A stretch of 64,000 bases of DNA from Terrilactibacillus laevilacticus (GTDB taxonomy: Bacteria; Bacillota; Bacilli; Bacillales; Sporolactobacillaceae). The notes beneath the pieces were generated by a model. The model did not search any database. It had not been told where the DNA came from and was given only the letters and a program-made list of their open reading frames with translations. Made by a program: the position numbers and the translations under genes. Below, in pieces: positions 45,198 to 54,375 of this stretch (position 1 is the stretch's first letter; the number at the start of each line of letters is the position of its first letter). Where the stretch lies: NCBI RefSeq assembly GCF_006517395.1, contig NZ_VDCY01000001.1, positions 124,001 through 188,000 on the forward strand. The letters run 5' to 3'.

Positions 45198-46927
45198 TGA
45201 ATCGCGAATTAATGTCATATAAAGGTATAAAATTAATTCTAGCTTTGATTAGTGTGATGACCATTATTCAGAGCGTCTGTATCATATACCAAGCAAAATG
45301 GTTGGCTGATATTATATCCAGTTTATTTGCAGGTCATCGGCTTTCCAGCGTTTCAAACCAGATCATATATTTTGCATTTGCGTTTACTGGGCGGTATGCT
45401 CTGTCCCTTCTTATTAAAAGAGGGGCCTATCTTTTTGCTCAAAAAACGGGAACGAGACTTAGAGAACAAGTGTTGGCCAAGCTGTTTCAGCTTGGCCCTG
45501 CATTTGTTAGAAGAGAAGGAACAGGAAACCTTGTGACCCTAGTATTGGAAGGCATAAGTCAAGTAAGAACATTCATTGGACTTATTTTGCCAAGAATGTC
45601 AAGTATGGGAATAACTCCAGTGATGATCCTTATGATCGTTTTTATTGAAAATAAAACATCTGGGGTTATATTGCTTGTTACGATGCCTGTATTAATTGTT
45701 TTTATGATTTTATTAGGATTGGCTGCGCAAAAGAAAATGGATATGCAGTGGTCAGCTTATCGAACATTATCAAATCATTTTGTTGATTCCTTAAGAGGAA
45801 TTGAAACACTAAAATTCTTAGGATTAAGTAAGAAACATGGAACGTCGATCAAACGTGTCAGTGATAAGTATCGAACGATGACGATGAGGACATTGCGTCT
45901 TGCTTTTCTTTCGTCTTTTGCTCTTGACTTCTTTACGATGTTATCCGTTGCTACCGTTGCTGTGATGCTAGGTTTACAGCTAATTAAAGGGGAAATCCTT
46001 TTAAATTCAGCTCTTATGATATTAATTCTAGCACCAGAATATTTTCTTCCTGTTCGCGAACTAGGTGCTGATTACCATGCGACATTAAATGGAAAAGAAG
46101 CGGCTAGTGCGATTCAATCCATTATGGATGTTCCGAATGAACAAAAAATAGAGGATCATTTAGATTTGAGTCCATGGAATGAAAACAGTGAAATGACATT
46201 AAATAAAGTATCCATGTATCGAAATGAAGAAGGAAAAATGTCATTAAACTGTATCAATTTGAACGTCAAAGGATTTAAAAAAATCGGTATAATAGGCGAG
46301 AGTGGAGCTGGCAAATCAACATTAATTGATATCTTAAGTGGATTCATAACACCAACTGAGGGCGAGATTCACTTATCAGGAAATGAACATCCTCTTAGTT
46401 CTTTAACACATGAGGAGTGGCGGCAGCAGATCACATATATTCCTCAGACACCTTATATCTTTAGTCAAAGTGTTTTAGATAATGTGCGTTTCTATAAACC
46501 CAGCGCTAGTGATGCGGAGGTCAAACAAGCGCTCGAACAAGCGGGCTTAGCCGATTTAGTGAGTCAATTTCCAGATGGGATAAATGAGCAAATTGGCAAT
46601 GGCGGAAGAATGATGAGTGGGGGACAAGAACAACGAATAGCTCTCGCACGCGCTTTTCTTTGTGAGCGACCAATTATTTTATTAGATGAACCAACAGCTC
46701 ATCTAGATATTGAAACGGAATATGCATTAAAGGAAACCATGTTGCCCTTGTTTAAGCAAAAACTTGTTTTCTTTGCGACACACCGTTTACATTGGATGAA
46801 GCAAATGGATTATATTATTGTTTTAAATCAGGGAAAGATAATTGAAGAAGGAACATTAGATGAATTACTTAATAAAAAAGGTGAATTTCATAAGTTGATT
46901 CAATCCCAACTGGAGGGATTAGAATGA
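45197..46927 (+). CDS. cydC: ABC transporter for cytochrome bd assembly, first subunit (B. subtilis CydC naming)
   Basis: 576 aa half-transporter: six transmembrane segments (residues 1-310) and an ATPase domain with Walker A GESGAGKS, signature MMSGGQEQR and Walker B PIILLDEP. It corresponds to E. coli CydD, which with its partner exports cysteine/glutathione needed for heme insertion in cytochrome bd. The ATG overlaps the cydB stop by one base (TAATG). Confidence 0.92.
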   Translation: MNRELMSYKGIKLILALISVMTIIQSVCIIYQAKWLADIISSLFAGHRLSSVSNQIIYFAFAFTGRYALSLLIKRGAYLFAQKTGTRLREQVLAKLFQLGPAFVRREGTGNLVTLVLEGISQVRTFIGLILPRMSSMGITPVMILMIVFIENKTSGVILLVTMPVLIVFMILLGLAAQKKMDMQWSAYRTLSNHFVDSLRGIETLKFLGLSKKHGTSIKRVSDKYRTMTMRTLRLAFLSSFALDFFTMLSVATVAVMLGLQLIKGEILLNSALMILILAPEYFLPVRELGADYHATLNGKEAASAIQSIMDVPNEQKIEDHLDLSPWNENSEMTLNKVSMYRNEEGKMSLNCINLNVKGFKKIGIIGESGAGKSTLIDILSGFITPTEGEIHLSGNEHPLSSLTHEEWRQQITYIPQTPYIFSQSVLDNVRFYKPSASDAEVKQALEQAGLADLVSQFPDGINEQIGNGGRMMSGGQEQRIALARAFLCERPIILLDEPTAHLDIETEYALKETMLPLFKQKLVFFATHRLHWMKQMDYIIVLNQGKIIEEGTLDELLNKKGEFHKLIQSQLEGLE

Positions 46928-48651
46928 AGGAATGGTTTATAGACTATATCAAACGTTATTGGAGAAGATTTATCGTCATCGTTATCGTGAGTATCCTTGC
47001 CGTTTTATGTGGAGCAGCTCTAATGTTTACATCTGGTTATTTAATTTCAAAAGCGGCACTAAGACCTGAAAATGTTCTGATGATTTATGTTCCTATTGTT
47101 GCTGTTCGAACATTTGGGATTGGACGCGCCGCGATTCAATACATTGCGAGATTAACTAGTCATGACGCTACCCTCCGAATTTTGTCTGAAATGAGGATTC
47201 AACTTTACAAAATACTTGAACCTAGGGCATTATTTATTCGTTCCAAAGTTCGCACAGGGAACATACTAGGATTATTATCGGATGATATAGAACATTTACA
47301 GGATATTTACCTTCGAACTATTTTTCCAAGTATCGTTGCATTAAGTGTTTACTTTATCGTGATTTTTTCCCTTGGTTGGTTCAGCATTCCATTTGCCCTC
47401 ATCATGGCAATCTATTTATTTATATTGATTGTTTTCTTTCCTCTGGTTTCTCTGTGGATAACAAAAAGGAAGAGTCAGGAAATAAATCATCAAAGAAATC
47501 ATTTGTATCAAAGTTTGACCGATGCAGTTCTTGGTGTTAGTGATTTGATGATCTCAGGAAGATCGAAAGCATTCATTCGAAATCATGAAATGGATGAAAC
47601 TGAAATTACAAAAATAGAATCATCACTACATTCCATGAGTCAGGTCCGTGAATTTATAAGTCAAGGAATCATAGGTTTAATCGTCATTTCAATGATTGTT
47701 TGGTCCAGTGGGATGGCCAATACACACCAGATTCCTGGAACTTTAATTGCTGCCTTTGTTTTAGTTGTTTTTACATTGGGTGAAATTTTCATTCCGATTT
47801 CTGAGTCCACCGAAAAGATATCTCAATATCAAACATCACTTGACCGACTCCAAGAAACGAGTCATTTTGAAACAGAAGATAGTAAAAATGAAATAGAAAA
47901 TGTTTCTCTTCATCAAAAGGTGACAATATGTTTGGATCATGTGCATTTTCGTCACGATAATGAGAGTGACTGGGCGATAAATGATTTAAGTTTAACGATA
48001 AAACAAGGGGAGAAAATAGCCATCATTGGTAGAAGTGGTGCCGGAAAGTCAAGTTTAATTAAGTTAATTTATGGTGCCCTGCAACCTGAAAGAGGAACAA
48101 TCACGTTAAATGGTATCCCCGCCAATCATTTTGGTGACAAAATGAGTAAGATGATTTCAGTTTTAAATCAAACGCCGTACTTATTTGATACAACCATACG
48201 GAATAATATTCGATTGGGTCATCAACAAGCTTCAGACGAGGATATTAAACGAGCAGCCAAACAAGCCAAGTTAGATGAGTATATTGAATCATTACCTTTA
48301 GGTTATCAATCTGCGGTGGACGAAATGGGCGAAAATTTTTCTGGTGGACAACGTCAACGACTGGCTTTAGCACGTGTCTTGTTACAGAATACGCCGATTG
48401 TCTTAATGGATGAACCAACTGTTGGTTTAGATCCATCAACGGAAAAAGAACTACTTGAAACAATTTTTGAAGCTATGAAGGGAAAAACATTAATTTGGGT
48501 CACTCACCATCTCGTTGGTGCTGACAAAATGGATAAAGTCATTTTTATGGAACAAGGAAAAATTGAAATGCAAGGACATCACAGGGAGTTAATGAACCAA
48601 TTTGAACGTTACCGTCGATTATATCAATTAGATGTTCCCTATCAATTGTGA
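46924..48651 (+). CDS. cydD: ABC transporter for cytochrome bd assembly, second subunit (B. subtilis CydD naming)
   Basis: 575 aa half-transporter with six transmembrane segments and an ATPase with Walker A GRSGAGKS, signature NFSGGQRQR, Walker B PIVLMDEP. It forms a heterodimer with the preceding gene product; it equals E. coli CydC. A 4-base overlap (ATGA) couples translation. Confidence 0.92.
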   Translation: MKEWFIDYIKRYWRRFIVIVIVSILAVLCGAALMFTSGYLISKAALRPENVLMIYVPIVAVRTFGIGRAAIQYIARLTSHDATLRILSEMRIQLYKILEPRALFIRSKVRTGNILGLLSDDIEHLQDIYLRTIFPSIVALSVYFIVIFSLGWFSIPFALIMAIYLFILIVFFPLVSLWITKRKSQEINHQRNHLYQSLTDAVLGVSDLMISGRSKAFIRNHEMDETEITKIESSLHSMSQVREFISQGIIGLIVISMIVWSSGMANTHQIPGTLIAAFVLVVFTLGEIFIPISESTEKISQYQTSLDRLQETSHFETEDSKNEIENVSLHQKVTICLDHVHFRHDNESDWAINDLSLTIKQGEKIAIIGRSGAGKSSLIKLIYGALQPERGTITLNGIPANHFGDKMSKMISVLNQTPYLFDTTIRNNIRLGHQQASDEDIKRAAKQAKLDEYIESLPLGYQSAVDEMGENFSGGQRQRLALARVLLQNTPIVLMDEPTVGLDPSTEKELLETIFEAMKGKTLIWVTHHLVGADKMDKVIFMEQGKIEMQGHHRELMNQFERYRRLYQLDVPYQL

Positions 48652-48665
48652 TGATTCTTATTTAT

Positions 48666-48819
48666 CCCGCATTAACGGGTATATTAAGACCCCCACCTCA
48701 AAGTAAACAGTGTAAATGAGCATCTCTAGGTGGGGATAATTGCCCGTAAAAGCCCGATTGGTTGAGGCTAACAATCAGTGGGGATGGAGAAAACCCCTAC
48801 TGATTGAGGTTTTATTTTA
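48666..48819 (+). terminator. Three-hairpin structured end of the cyd operon
   Basis: Three stems in a row: CCCG CATTAA CGGG (48666-48679); CCCCACCT (48691-48698) with AGGTGGGG (48728-48735); and CAATCAGTGGGG with CCCC-T-ACTGATTG (48772-48806) followed by GAGGTTTTATTTTA. The last is an intrinsic terminator for cydABCD. The first two resemble intergenic repeat elements and are GC-richer than the surroundings. Confidence 0.75.
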
Positions 48820-48845
48820 GGGCTCTTTCTTCAAAATTGTCATTT

Positions 48846-48894
48846 TTATGAAATAGCCGAGAACACTCGTGACTTTAGTCATGAGAGGTTCAGA
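48846..48894 (-). repeat. 50-base dispersed repeat, copy 2
   Basis: The complement of the repeat at 30499-30549. Here it folds better: GAAC..TCGTGACT TT AGTCATGA..GTTC. It lies about 40 bases before the start of the LuxR-type gene. Confidence 0.75.
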
Positions 48895-48936
48895 TTCACA
48901 TCATTTTGGTTCGCAACTTAGAAGGAGTTGATAAAA

Positions 48937-49575
48937 ATGCCTTCACAAATTCAAGTTGTATTGTTTGGAAATGAAGATGGAAGTAGAAGAGGTATAAGAC
49001 AGATTATCTCACAAGATCCGGATTTTACGTTTATCGTGGATGGAACAAGAGAAAAAGGAGATTTCTTATTTTCTGAAGAGTTACTACCTGACTTAGTTTT
49101 ATTAGAACAAGATCAGCCATCAAAGGAAAAACTGAAGGATATTGGAAGTCTTAAAGCTGTCTTTCCACAAAGTAAGTTTGTCCTTATCACCAACACATTT
49201 GAGATGTGGCCTTTATTTGAAGCCATGCGTTGGGGAATTCAGGGTTATCTCATTAAAAATTCCAACATGGAATTATGGGCAAGTTATTTAAAGGCTTTGG
49301 TAAGAGAAGAAGGTCAATTACCAACAGAACTTATAAACCAAACGATAAAGACATTCGCTGAGAATTATCATGTAGAAATATCCAAAGATTTAACCTATCG
49401 TGAAAAGGAAATTATTCGTTGGGTGGCTCAAGGAGTCTCAAATAAGGAGATCGCAGAGAAACTTCAAATATCAGAATACACGGTGAAAAATCATTTGAAG
49501 AACATTTTTAATAAGTTGAATTTAAAAAACCGTGTCCAATTAGTGCGATATGCGTATGAGCTATATCATTCCTAA
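48937..49575 (+). CDS. NarL/LuxR-family regulator with atypical receiver
   Basis: 212 aa. Residues 1-115 look like a response-regulator receiver; residues 145-205 are a LuxR HTH (LTYREKEIIRWVAQGVSNKEIAEKLQISEYTVKNHLKNIFNKL). The usual N-terminal acidic pair is replaced by GNEDGS, and the phospho-acceptor position reads LVLLEQDQP (Glu instead of Asp). The Lys in YLIKNS is kept. No kinase gene is near. Phosphorylation is therefore doubtful. AAGGAG is 9 bases before the ATG at 48937; a TTG at 48928 overlaps it and is rejected. Confidence 0.85.
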   Translation: MPSQIQVVLFGNEDGSRRGIRQIISQDPDFTFIVDGTREKGDFLFSEELLPDLVLLEQDQPSKEKLKDIGSLKAVFPQSKFVLITNTFEMWPLFEAMRWGIQGYLIKNSNMELWASYLKALVREEGQLPTELINQTIKTFAENYHVEISKDLTYREKEIIRWVAQGVSNKEIAEKLQISEYTVKNHLKNIFNKLNLKNRVQLVRYAYELYHS

Positions 49576-49577
49576 GC

Positions 49578-49617
49578 AAAAAGGAGGAGAGAGTCATTTT
49601 TGATTCTCCTCCTTTTT
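49578..49617. terminator. Terminator after the LuxR-type gene
   Basis: AAAAAGGAGGAG / CTCCTCCTTTTT 12-bp stem with a 16-base loop. Symmetric, so it may also end the convergent gene at 49634. Confidence 0.88.
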
Positions 49618-49633
49618 GGCTTTAGTCATGATT

Positions 49634-50938
49634 TTACTGAGCTTTTAAGGCTTGTTTTGGCCGGATCGTTATTTTCTTTATGTGATGATGATCAACCTCT
49701 TGAACGACAAAAGCATAATCTCCAAGATAAATGATATTTCCTACTTTTGCATCATTGTTTTTTGAGAGCAGCCACCCACCAATGGTATCTAAATCGTCGT
49801 TATTGATATCGAGATCTAGAATGTGATTAATTTCAGAGATTAATACTTTCCCATCAACAATAAGATGGTTAGGTGTGGCATACTGAACCATCGGCTCCTC
49901 ATGTTCATCAAACTCATCACGTATATCTCCAACAATTTCTTCTATAATATCTTCAACAGTGACAAGACCAGCTGTTCCGCCATATTCATCAGTAAGCATC
50001 GCCATGTGTATGCCTAACCTTTGCATTTTTGTTAATAATTCACGAATCGGGGTTGTTTCAATAACTGATATGATAGGGCGAATGTATTGGTCAAGTGGTT
50101 GAATATTTCCAATAAGATAATCATCGAAAAGATCTTTAATATTAATCATACCTAAGATTGTATCTTTATCACCATCAACCACTGGAAAACGAGTGAATTT
50201 TTCCTGTCTTAAGATCTCTAGATTCTCTTCTAGTGAGTGGTCTTTGTAAAGACAAACAATTTCAGTTCGTGGGACCATGATTTCTCGAGACGTTCGTTCG
50301 TCAAAATCAAATATCCGATTTAAGTATTGAAGTTCAAGTTGATTAATTTCACCGCCCTTGTAGCTGTTTGATAATATCAACTTTAATTCTTCTTCACTTA
50401 ATGCAGCTTCTTTGTTTGCATCAGGACTAATTCCAAATAGACGTGTAATGCTGTTAGAGGTCTTATTTAATAGCCAAATAAATGGGAACATCAACCGATT
50501 AAACCAAATTAATGGATACGCAATAAGTAGAGTGATTTTTTCAGCTTGTTGAATGGCAATGCTTTTAGGTGCTAACTCTCCGAAAACGACGTTAATATAT
50601 GTGATAATGATAAAACTGATGACAGCTGATATTGACTCATTGATTGAACGATCAATACCGATCATACCCAGTGCAGGATCAAATAACTTTGAAAAGGCAG
50701 GTTCACCAACCCAGCCAATGATAAGGGCAGTAATCGTAATGCCCAGCTGTGTTGTAGACAGGTAGGCGTCGAGATGCTCCGTTATTTTTTTCGCAGCTTT
50801 TGCTCGTTTGTTTCCTTCACTAGCCATTTCTTCAAGCCTGGTTAATCGCACTTTAACAATGGCAAATTCTGCTGCGACAAAAAATGCTGTAAGCAAAATT
50901 AATAACAAAATGATTAATATCCCAACGATATCGTCCAA
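49634..50938 (-). CDS. CNNM/CorC (HlyC) family membrane protein
   Basis: About 434 aa: DUF21/CNNM membrane domain (residues 1-195, LLLILLTAFFVAAEFAIVKVRLTRLEEMA), a CBS pair (about 215-330, IMVPRTEIVCLYKDHSLEENLEILRQEKFTRFPVV), and a CorC/HlyC domain (about 345-425). Relatives act in Mg2+ (or Co2+) efflux and resistance. The start is unclear: TTG at 50938 has GAGGA at 5 bases; a GTG at 50953 is possible. A perfect 13-bp palindrome lies just upstream. Confidence 0.88.
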   Translation of the reverse strand: MDDIVGILIILLLILLTAFFVAAEFAIVKVRLTRLEEMASEGNKRAKAAKKITEHLDAYLSTTQLGITITALIIGWVGEPAFSKLFDPALGMIGIDRSINESISAVISFIIITYINVVFGELAPKSIAIQQAEKITLLIAYPLIWFNRLMFPFIWLLNKTSNSITRLFGISPDANKEAALSEEELKLILSNSYKGGEINQLELQYLNRIFDFDERTSREIMVPRTEIVCLYKDHSLEENLEILRQEKFTRFPVVDGDKDTILGMINIKDLFDDYLIGNIQPLDQYIRPIISVIETTPIRELLTKMQRLGIHMAMLTDEYGGTAGLVTVEDIIEEIVGDIRDEFDEHEEPMVQYATPNHLIVDGKVLISEINHILDLDINNDDLDTIGGWLLSKNNDAKVGNIIYLGDYAFVVQEVDHHHIKKITIRPKQALKAQ

Positions 50939-50967
50939 ATGATTCCTCAACACCTAAAATGGTGCGA

Positions 50968-50980
50968 GGTGTCACCTCCA
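50968..50980. promoter_or_regulatory. Palindrome upstream of the CNNM/CorC gene
   Basis: GAGGTGTCACCTC, a near-perfect palindrome, next to CACC TAAAAT GGTG (50950-50963). Could be an operator or a small RNA hairpin at the ribosome binding site. Confidence 0.35.
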
Positions 50981-51191
50981 TGAATAAGTTTTGTTATAGT
51001 GTATGTTATAGATATGACAATTATTTTAATAATAGTTTACCATATTCATTGTTTATATGAATAGTCATCGGAATTTTTAAGACGAAAAATTTTGAAAATA
51101 CACATTTAGATCATATAATGGCAAACATTCCTGTTATTTCCTACTAGCAAAAAAATAACTAACCACTTTCTCCTAGAGATCAATATGTATA

Positions 51192-51213
51192 AAGCAGGGG
51201 AATCCCCCTGCTT
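51192..51213. terminator. Terminator after yjcZ-type gene
   Basis: AAGCAGGGG / CCCCTGCTT with a 3-4 base loop. On the minus strand the run after it is TTTATAC. Confidence 0.6.
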
Positions 51214-51225
51214 AGATGTTTTCAT

Positions 51226-51417
51226 TTAACAGACAAATGCTGCGCCTACAATGATAAGAAGGATGAATAATACAACGATTAATGCAAAACCGCTGCCATA
51301 TCCACAACCATAGTATGGAGAGGTATATCCTTTATGACAACCACAACCTCCACCATAACCTGGATTGCCTCCATATGCTCCACCTGTATAAGGTGCGTTA
51401 CCATATCCACCAAACAT
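51226..51417 (-). CDS. YjcZ-family sporulation protein
   Basis: 63 aa. Gly/Tyr-rich N-terminal part ([20 protein letters not shown]) and a single C-terminal transmembrane helix [19 protein letters not shown], the hallmark of the YjcZ family seen in Bacillales spores. AAGGAGC is 8-9 bases before the ATG. Supports the organism being a spore-former. Confidence 0.9.
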   Translation of the reverse strand: MFGGYGNAPYTGGAYGGNPGYGGGCGCHKGYTSPYYGCGYGSGFALIVVLFILLIIVGAAFVC

Positions 51418-51598
51418 AATTTGTCAGCTCCTTATTGTCAAGATACAATATCTTATGATAGATAACTCAAGTTGGCTATGCTTTTGCCCTAATTTTTATG
51501 ATTGTGCTATAGCCCATAAAACAGAAAGATTTAATATGATGTTGTTAAACTTTTTATGGTTGAAAAAAAATAACGAATATTATATATTCAAATCAACA

Positions 51599-51704
51599 GC
51601 TATCTTGTAAAACAATATACTGTTTTTTCTTTTAAATCACTATCTTGCACACGTGATTCGAAGGAGATTATTTATTTTTAACTGCTAACTTGTAATGCAA
51701 TATA
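51599..51704 (+). promoter_or_regulatory. Repeated candidate PadR operators
   Basis: GCTATCTTGTAAAACAATATA (51599-51619) is repeated as GCTAACTTGTAATGCAATATA (51684-51704), 85 bases apart, 18 of 21 identical. Each contains an imperfect dyad TTGTAA/CAATATA. A weaker CTATCTTGCAC sits at 51640-51650. The second repeat lies just before the padR start, which fits autoregulation. Confidence 0.65.
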
Positions 51705-51721
51705 GAGGGTGTGAAAGTTAT

Positions 51722-52060
51722 ATGCCAAAATCATCGAAAGCGAAAAGTCAGCTCCTGAAAGGAATACTTGAAGGCTGTATTCTTGCGGTGATTTATCAAA
51801 AAGAGGTTTATGGATATGAATTAAGTCTACGTCTACAGGAAGAAGGATTCCAATTTGTAAGTGAAGGAAGTATCTATCCTATTTTACTCAGACTGCAAAA
51901 AGATAACGTGATCGAAGGTGCCATGAGAATCTCACCGAGTGGTCCTAATCGGAAATATTACCATCTAACTGCAAAAGGATATGATGCACTTAATCAATTT
52001 AAACAAAATTGGCTAGATATGAAAGTTCCTGTTGAGAATTTGTTAGATAAGGTTAAATAA
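51722..52060 (+). CDS. PadR-family transcriptional regulator
   Basis: 112 aa. Winged-helix motif LLKGILEGCILAVIYQKEVYGYELSLRLQEEGFQFVSEGSIYPILLRLQKDNVIEG, then KYYHLTAKGYDAL. The start at 51722 is preferred over 51695, since the latter falls inside the operator repeat. It is followed by HAAS-domain genes, a common PadR pairing in Firmicutes that controls membrane proteins. Confidence 0.9.
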   Translation: MPKSSKAKSQLLKGILEGCILAVIYQKEVYGYELSLRLQEEGFQFVSEGSIYPILLRLQKDNVIEGAMRISPSGPNRKYYHLTAKGYDALNQFKQNWLDMKVPVENLLDKVK

Positions 52061-52127
52061 ATCAGTAGAGGAGTTGAAGTTTCTTGACTTTAAAAAAGCG
52101 ATAACATATCGCAAGTAAATACTTCTG

Positions 52128-52288
52128 AAATTTAAAAAAGAATATCCTGTGTATTTTGGTATTTTACTTAGGGTTAAGTCAAGTCGAAATGAATTATTAG
52201 ATGAGATTCGAGATCACTTACTAACAGCACGAAAAGACGGAAAAACGGTGCAAAACATATTTGACGATGAGGTTGGATCTCTAGAATA
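52128..52288 (+). pseudogene. Fragment of a HAAS/DUF1129-like gene
   Basis: A 53-codon frame without a start codon or ribosome binding site: YPVYFGILLRVKSSRNELLDEIRDHLLTARKDGKTVQNIFDDEVGSLE. It aligns with the N-terminal part of the next gene (YYGDMMVYIRL..GEELLLELLDHLITAQENGQTAQEIFGDDPESY). It looks like the decayed remains of a tandem duplicate. Confidence 0.7.
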
Positions 52289-52400
52289 ATTTGCATTGGT
52301 CAACTATATAAGAACAAAAGTTTAAGAAATCAAGGAGATGATCGTGTAAGTAGGGCTTCACGTTTTTTTGATTATGAGTTATCCATTTGGGGGGAGTACA

Positions 52401-53057
52401 ATGTTCCAGCTTTCTTCACAAGATATGGTTGAAAAAAATAATTTCCTTAGAAAACAGTTAACAGATGAAAATGAAAAGTATTATGGGGATATGATGGTTT
52501 ATATTCGTTTAAGTAATATTAATGATCGAGCAGGCGAAGAACTGCTACTCGAGCTTCTGGATCATTTAATAACAGCACAAGAAAATGGGCAAACAGCTCA
52601 AGAAATTTTTGGAGATGATCCTGAATCCTACTGTAGGGAAATTATTGATGGATTGCCTAAACGTAACAAAGCGACAATAATCCAGTATTTTTGGATTATT
52701 GGATTAGGGATTGTTTCATGGGGGCTGATTGCGAACGGAGCTTTTGATCTACTGGGATATATTTGGCCAATCTTGAAAAGTAAAATGTCTATCATCAACA
52801 CAGGATTGAATTTTTTAACAGGGTATATCGTTGTATTTGGAATCCTCTATTTAATGAAAAAAGAAGTGTATAAATCAAAAGTATGGTTCCTTTTAGCCAT
52901 TATATTATGGGGAGCTGCGATATTTGTTCCTTTATTTATTTCAATCAAATTAGCGGCTTATGATATTAAAATATCCATTCCATTCTGGTTAAGTTTTATT
53001 TTAGGTATTGCTGGCATCTTAACATCAAATCGTCTCATAAAAAAGGATTTTAATTGA
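52401..53057 (+). CDS. HAAS/DUF1129-like membrane protein
   Basis: 218 aa. Residues 1-90 form the helical HAAS-type domain (LLELLDHLITAQENGQTAQEIFGDDPESYCREIIDGLPK). Four to five hydrophobic segments follow (residues 95-210). GGGGGGAG is 5 bases before the ATG at 52401, so the longer frame from 52368 is not used. Likely controlled by the upstream PadR. The HAAS domain is thought to be a protein-binding or signalling module. Confidence 0.8.
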   Translation: MFQLSSQDMVEKNNFLRKQLTDENEKYYGDMMVYIRLSNINDRAGEELLLELLDHLITAQENGQTAQEIFGDDPESYCREIIDGLPKRNKATIIQYFWIIGLGIVSWGLIANGAFDLLGYIWPILKSKMSIINTGLNFLTGYIVVFGILYLMKKEVYKSKVWFLLAIILWGAAIFVPLFISIKLAAYDIKISIPFWLSFILGIAGILTSNRLIKKDFN

Positions 53058-53340
53058 AGGCATAAAGATATGTTAAAGTTGACCAATAGATTGTTCTTAA
53101 GTCTTCAAGTATTCTTTATGTTGATGGCCACTATAGTTTGATTTAAAGGGTATCTTTACATTTTTAATACCTTACAGGGGTTATTTTTTTGGATAATATT
53201 GGTTGATGCTTAATATATACCCAGAAAAAGAAAAAATGCAATGATGTTTATATTTAACTTTATTTAAACATCTTGACTGTTGAATCTCAATCATGCAAAG
53301 TTAGAATAACAAATAAGTTAATGGTAAGGATGATTATGTC

Positions 53341-53985
53341 GTGGGTAAGATGGATGAACAAATAATCGTTGTCAAACGAAGTCAATTATTTGGTGATGAC
53401 AAGTCACCTGAATCATACGCATTTCAAGGTACAATGATGGATGAAAGTCATATTTCTCAATTAGAACATCGGATTGAATCACATTATGACGTGATGCGCC
53501 GAGGTGACGCAGAAGACAATCCAACCTATAAGCAGCCAATACCTTATGCTGTCATTAGGCGTGGAGATAAACTTTTCGCTTACAAGCGTTTAGGTGGTGG
53601 AGGAGAAGAACGACTGCACGGTAAAATTTCCCTAGGTGTAGGCGGCCATATGAACGCTCTAGCTGGCAAGAGTACCTTTCATGAATTGTTAAGTGAAAAT
53701 TTAAACCGTGAACTTCATGAAGAACTTCAGTTTAGTAAGAAGTGTGAGATGGATATCCAAACGGTGGGATTTATTAATGATGATTCCGAGCCTGTCAGTC
53801 AAGTACATATTGGGATTCTTTTGACAATTAACTTACCTTTAGATGTCGAGGTAAGGGTTAAAGAGACTGAAGCTTTGGAAGGCAAGTGGATGACTCTTGA
53901 GGAATTATATTCGAAGAATGTCTATTCTAGATTAGAAGGATGGTCATCACACGCTCTCCGTGCAATAGGCAAAACAAATAATTAA
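53341..53985 (+). CDS. Nudix-family hydrolase, atypical
   Basis: 214 aa. The Nudix box lies at residues 109-131: GKSTFHE, seven residues, RELHEELQF. This fits GX5EX7REUXEEXGU except that the Gly is Gln. A GGGGEE..GKISLGVGGHMN strand precedes it. It may hydrolyse a nucleoside diphosphate derivative; substrate unknown. GTG start with AAGGATG upstream. It resembles the MutT-like predicted phosphoesterase family. Confidence 0.75.
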   Translation: MGKMDEQIIVVKRSQLFGDDKSPESYAFQGTMMDESHISQLEHRIESHYDVMRRGDAEDNPTYKQPIPYAVIRRGDKLFAYKRLGGGGEERLHGKISLGVGGHMNALAGKSTFHELLSENLNRELHEELQFSKKCEMDIQTVGFINDDSEPVSQVHIGILLTINLPLDVEVRVKETEALEGKWMTLEELYSKNVYSRLEGWSSHALRAIGKTNN

Positions 53986-54005
53986 TCATCAAATATTAAG
54001 AAACT

Positions 54006-54037
54006 GACTTACTTTTTTAACGGTAAGTCTTTTTTTG
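54006..54037 (+). terminator. Terminator after the Nudix gene
   Basis: GACTTAC / GTAAGTC stem with a 10-base loop, followed by TTTTTTT. A MITE-like element begins 8 bases later. Confidence 0.85.
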
Positions 54038-54045
54038 CATTTTAA

Positions 54046-54199
54046 GTGCGTGTTCAAAAAGGGAGCAAATTAGAAGCAAGAAGATCAAGGCGGCGTTGTT
54101 TTGAGGACCGGAATGTAGGTTTTTGCTACATGAGGACCGGAAAAACAAGAGGGCGCCGAGATTCGCCGCTTATCATTTGTTGACTTTTTGAACAACCTC
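54046..54199 (+). mobile_element. MITE-like element, short variant, copy E
   Basis: 154 bp, nearly identical to copy A and of the same length. Flanked by TTTAA at 54041-54045 and 54200-54204. Inserted just after the Nudix gene terminator. Confidence 0.9.
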
Positions 54200-54234
54200 T
54201 TTAAGGGTATAAAAATTCAAAGTATAAATGCGGG

Positions 54235-54292
54235 CTTAGGCTTCTATCTCGCCTTATAGGCTCCGCAATTGCAAGTTTTCTTTATTATTTTA
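54235..54292. repeat. Degenerate repeat patch shared with 35070-35130
   Basis: GGCTTCTATCTCGCCTTATAGGCTCCGCA...GCAAGTTTTCTTTA. On the minus strand it encodes a CNCGAYK end of a longer frame (54244-54561) that overlaps the SDR gene and is not credible as a gene. Perhaps the 3' end of a lost Cys-pair microprotein gene. Confidence 0.45.
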
Positions 54293-54375
54293 GAACCTCT
54301 ATTATCTCTTCGAATGAATTTCTTATTACTGGTTACAATAACCCTGAATATTAAAGCAAAGGAGTTTAAAATAAA

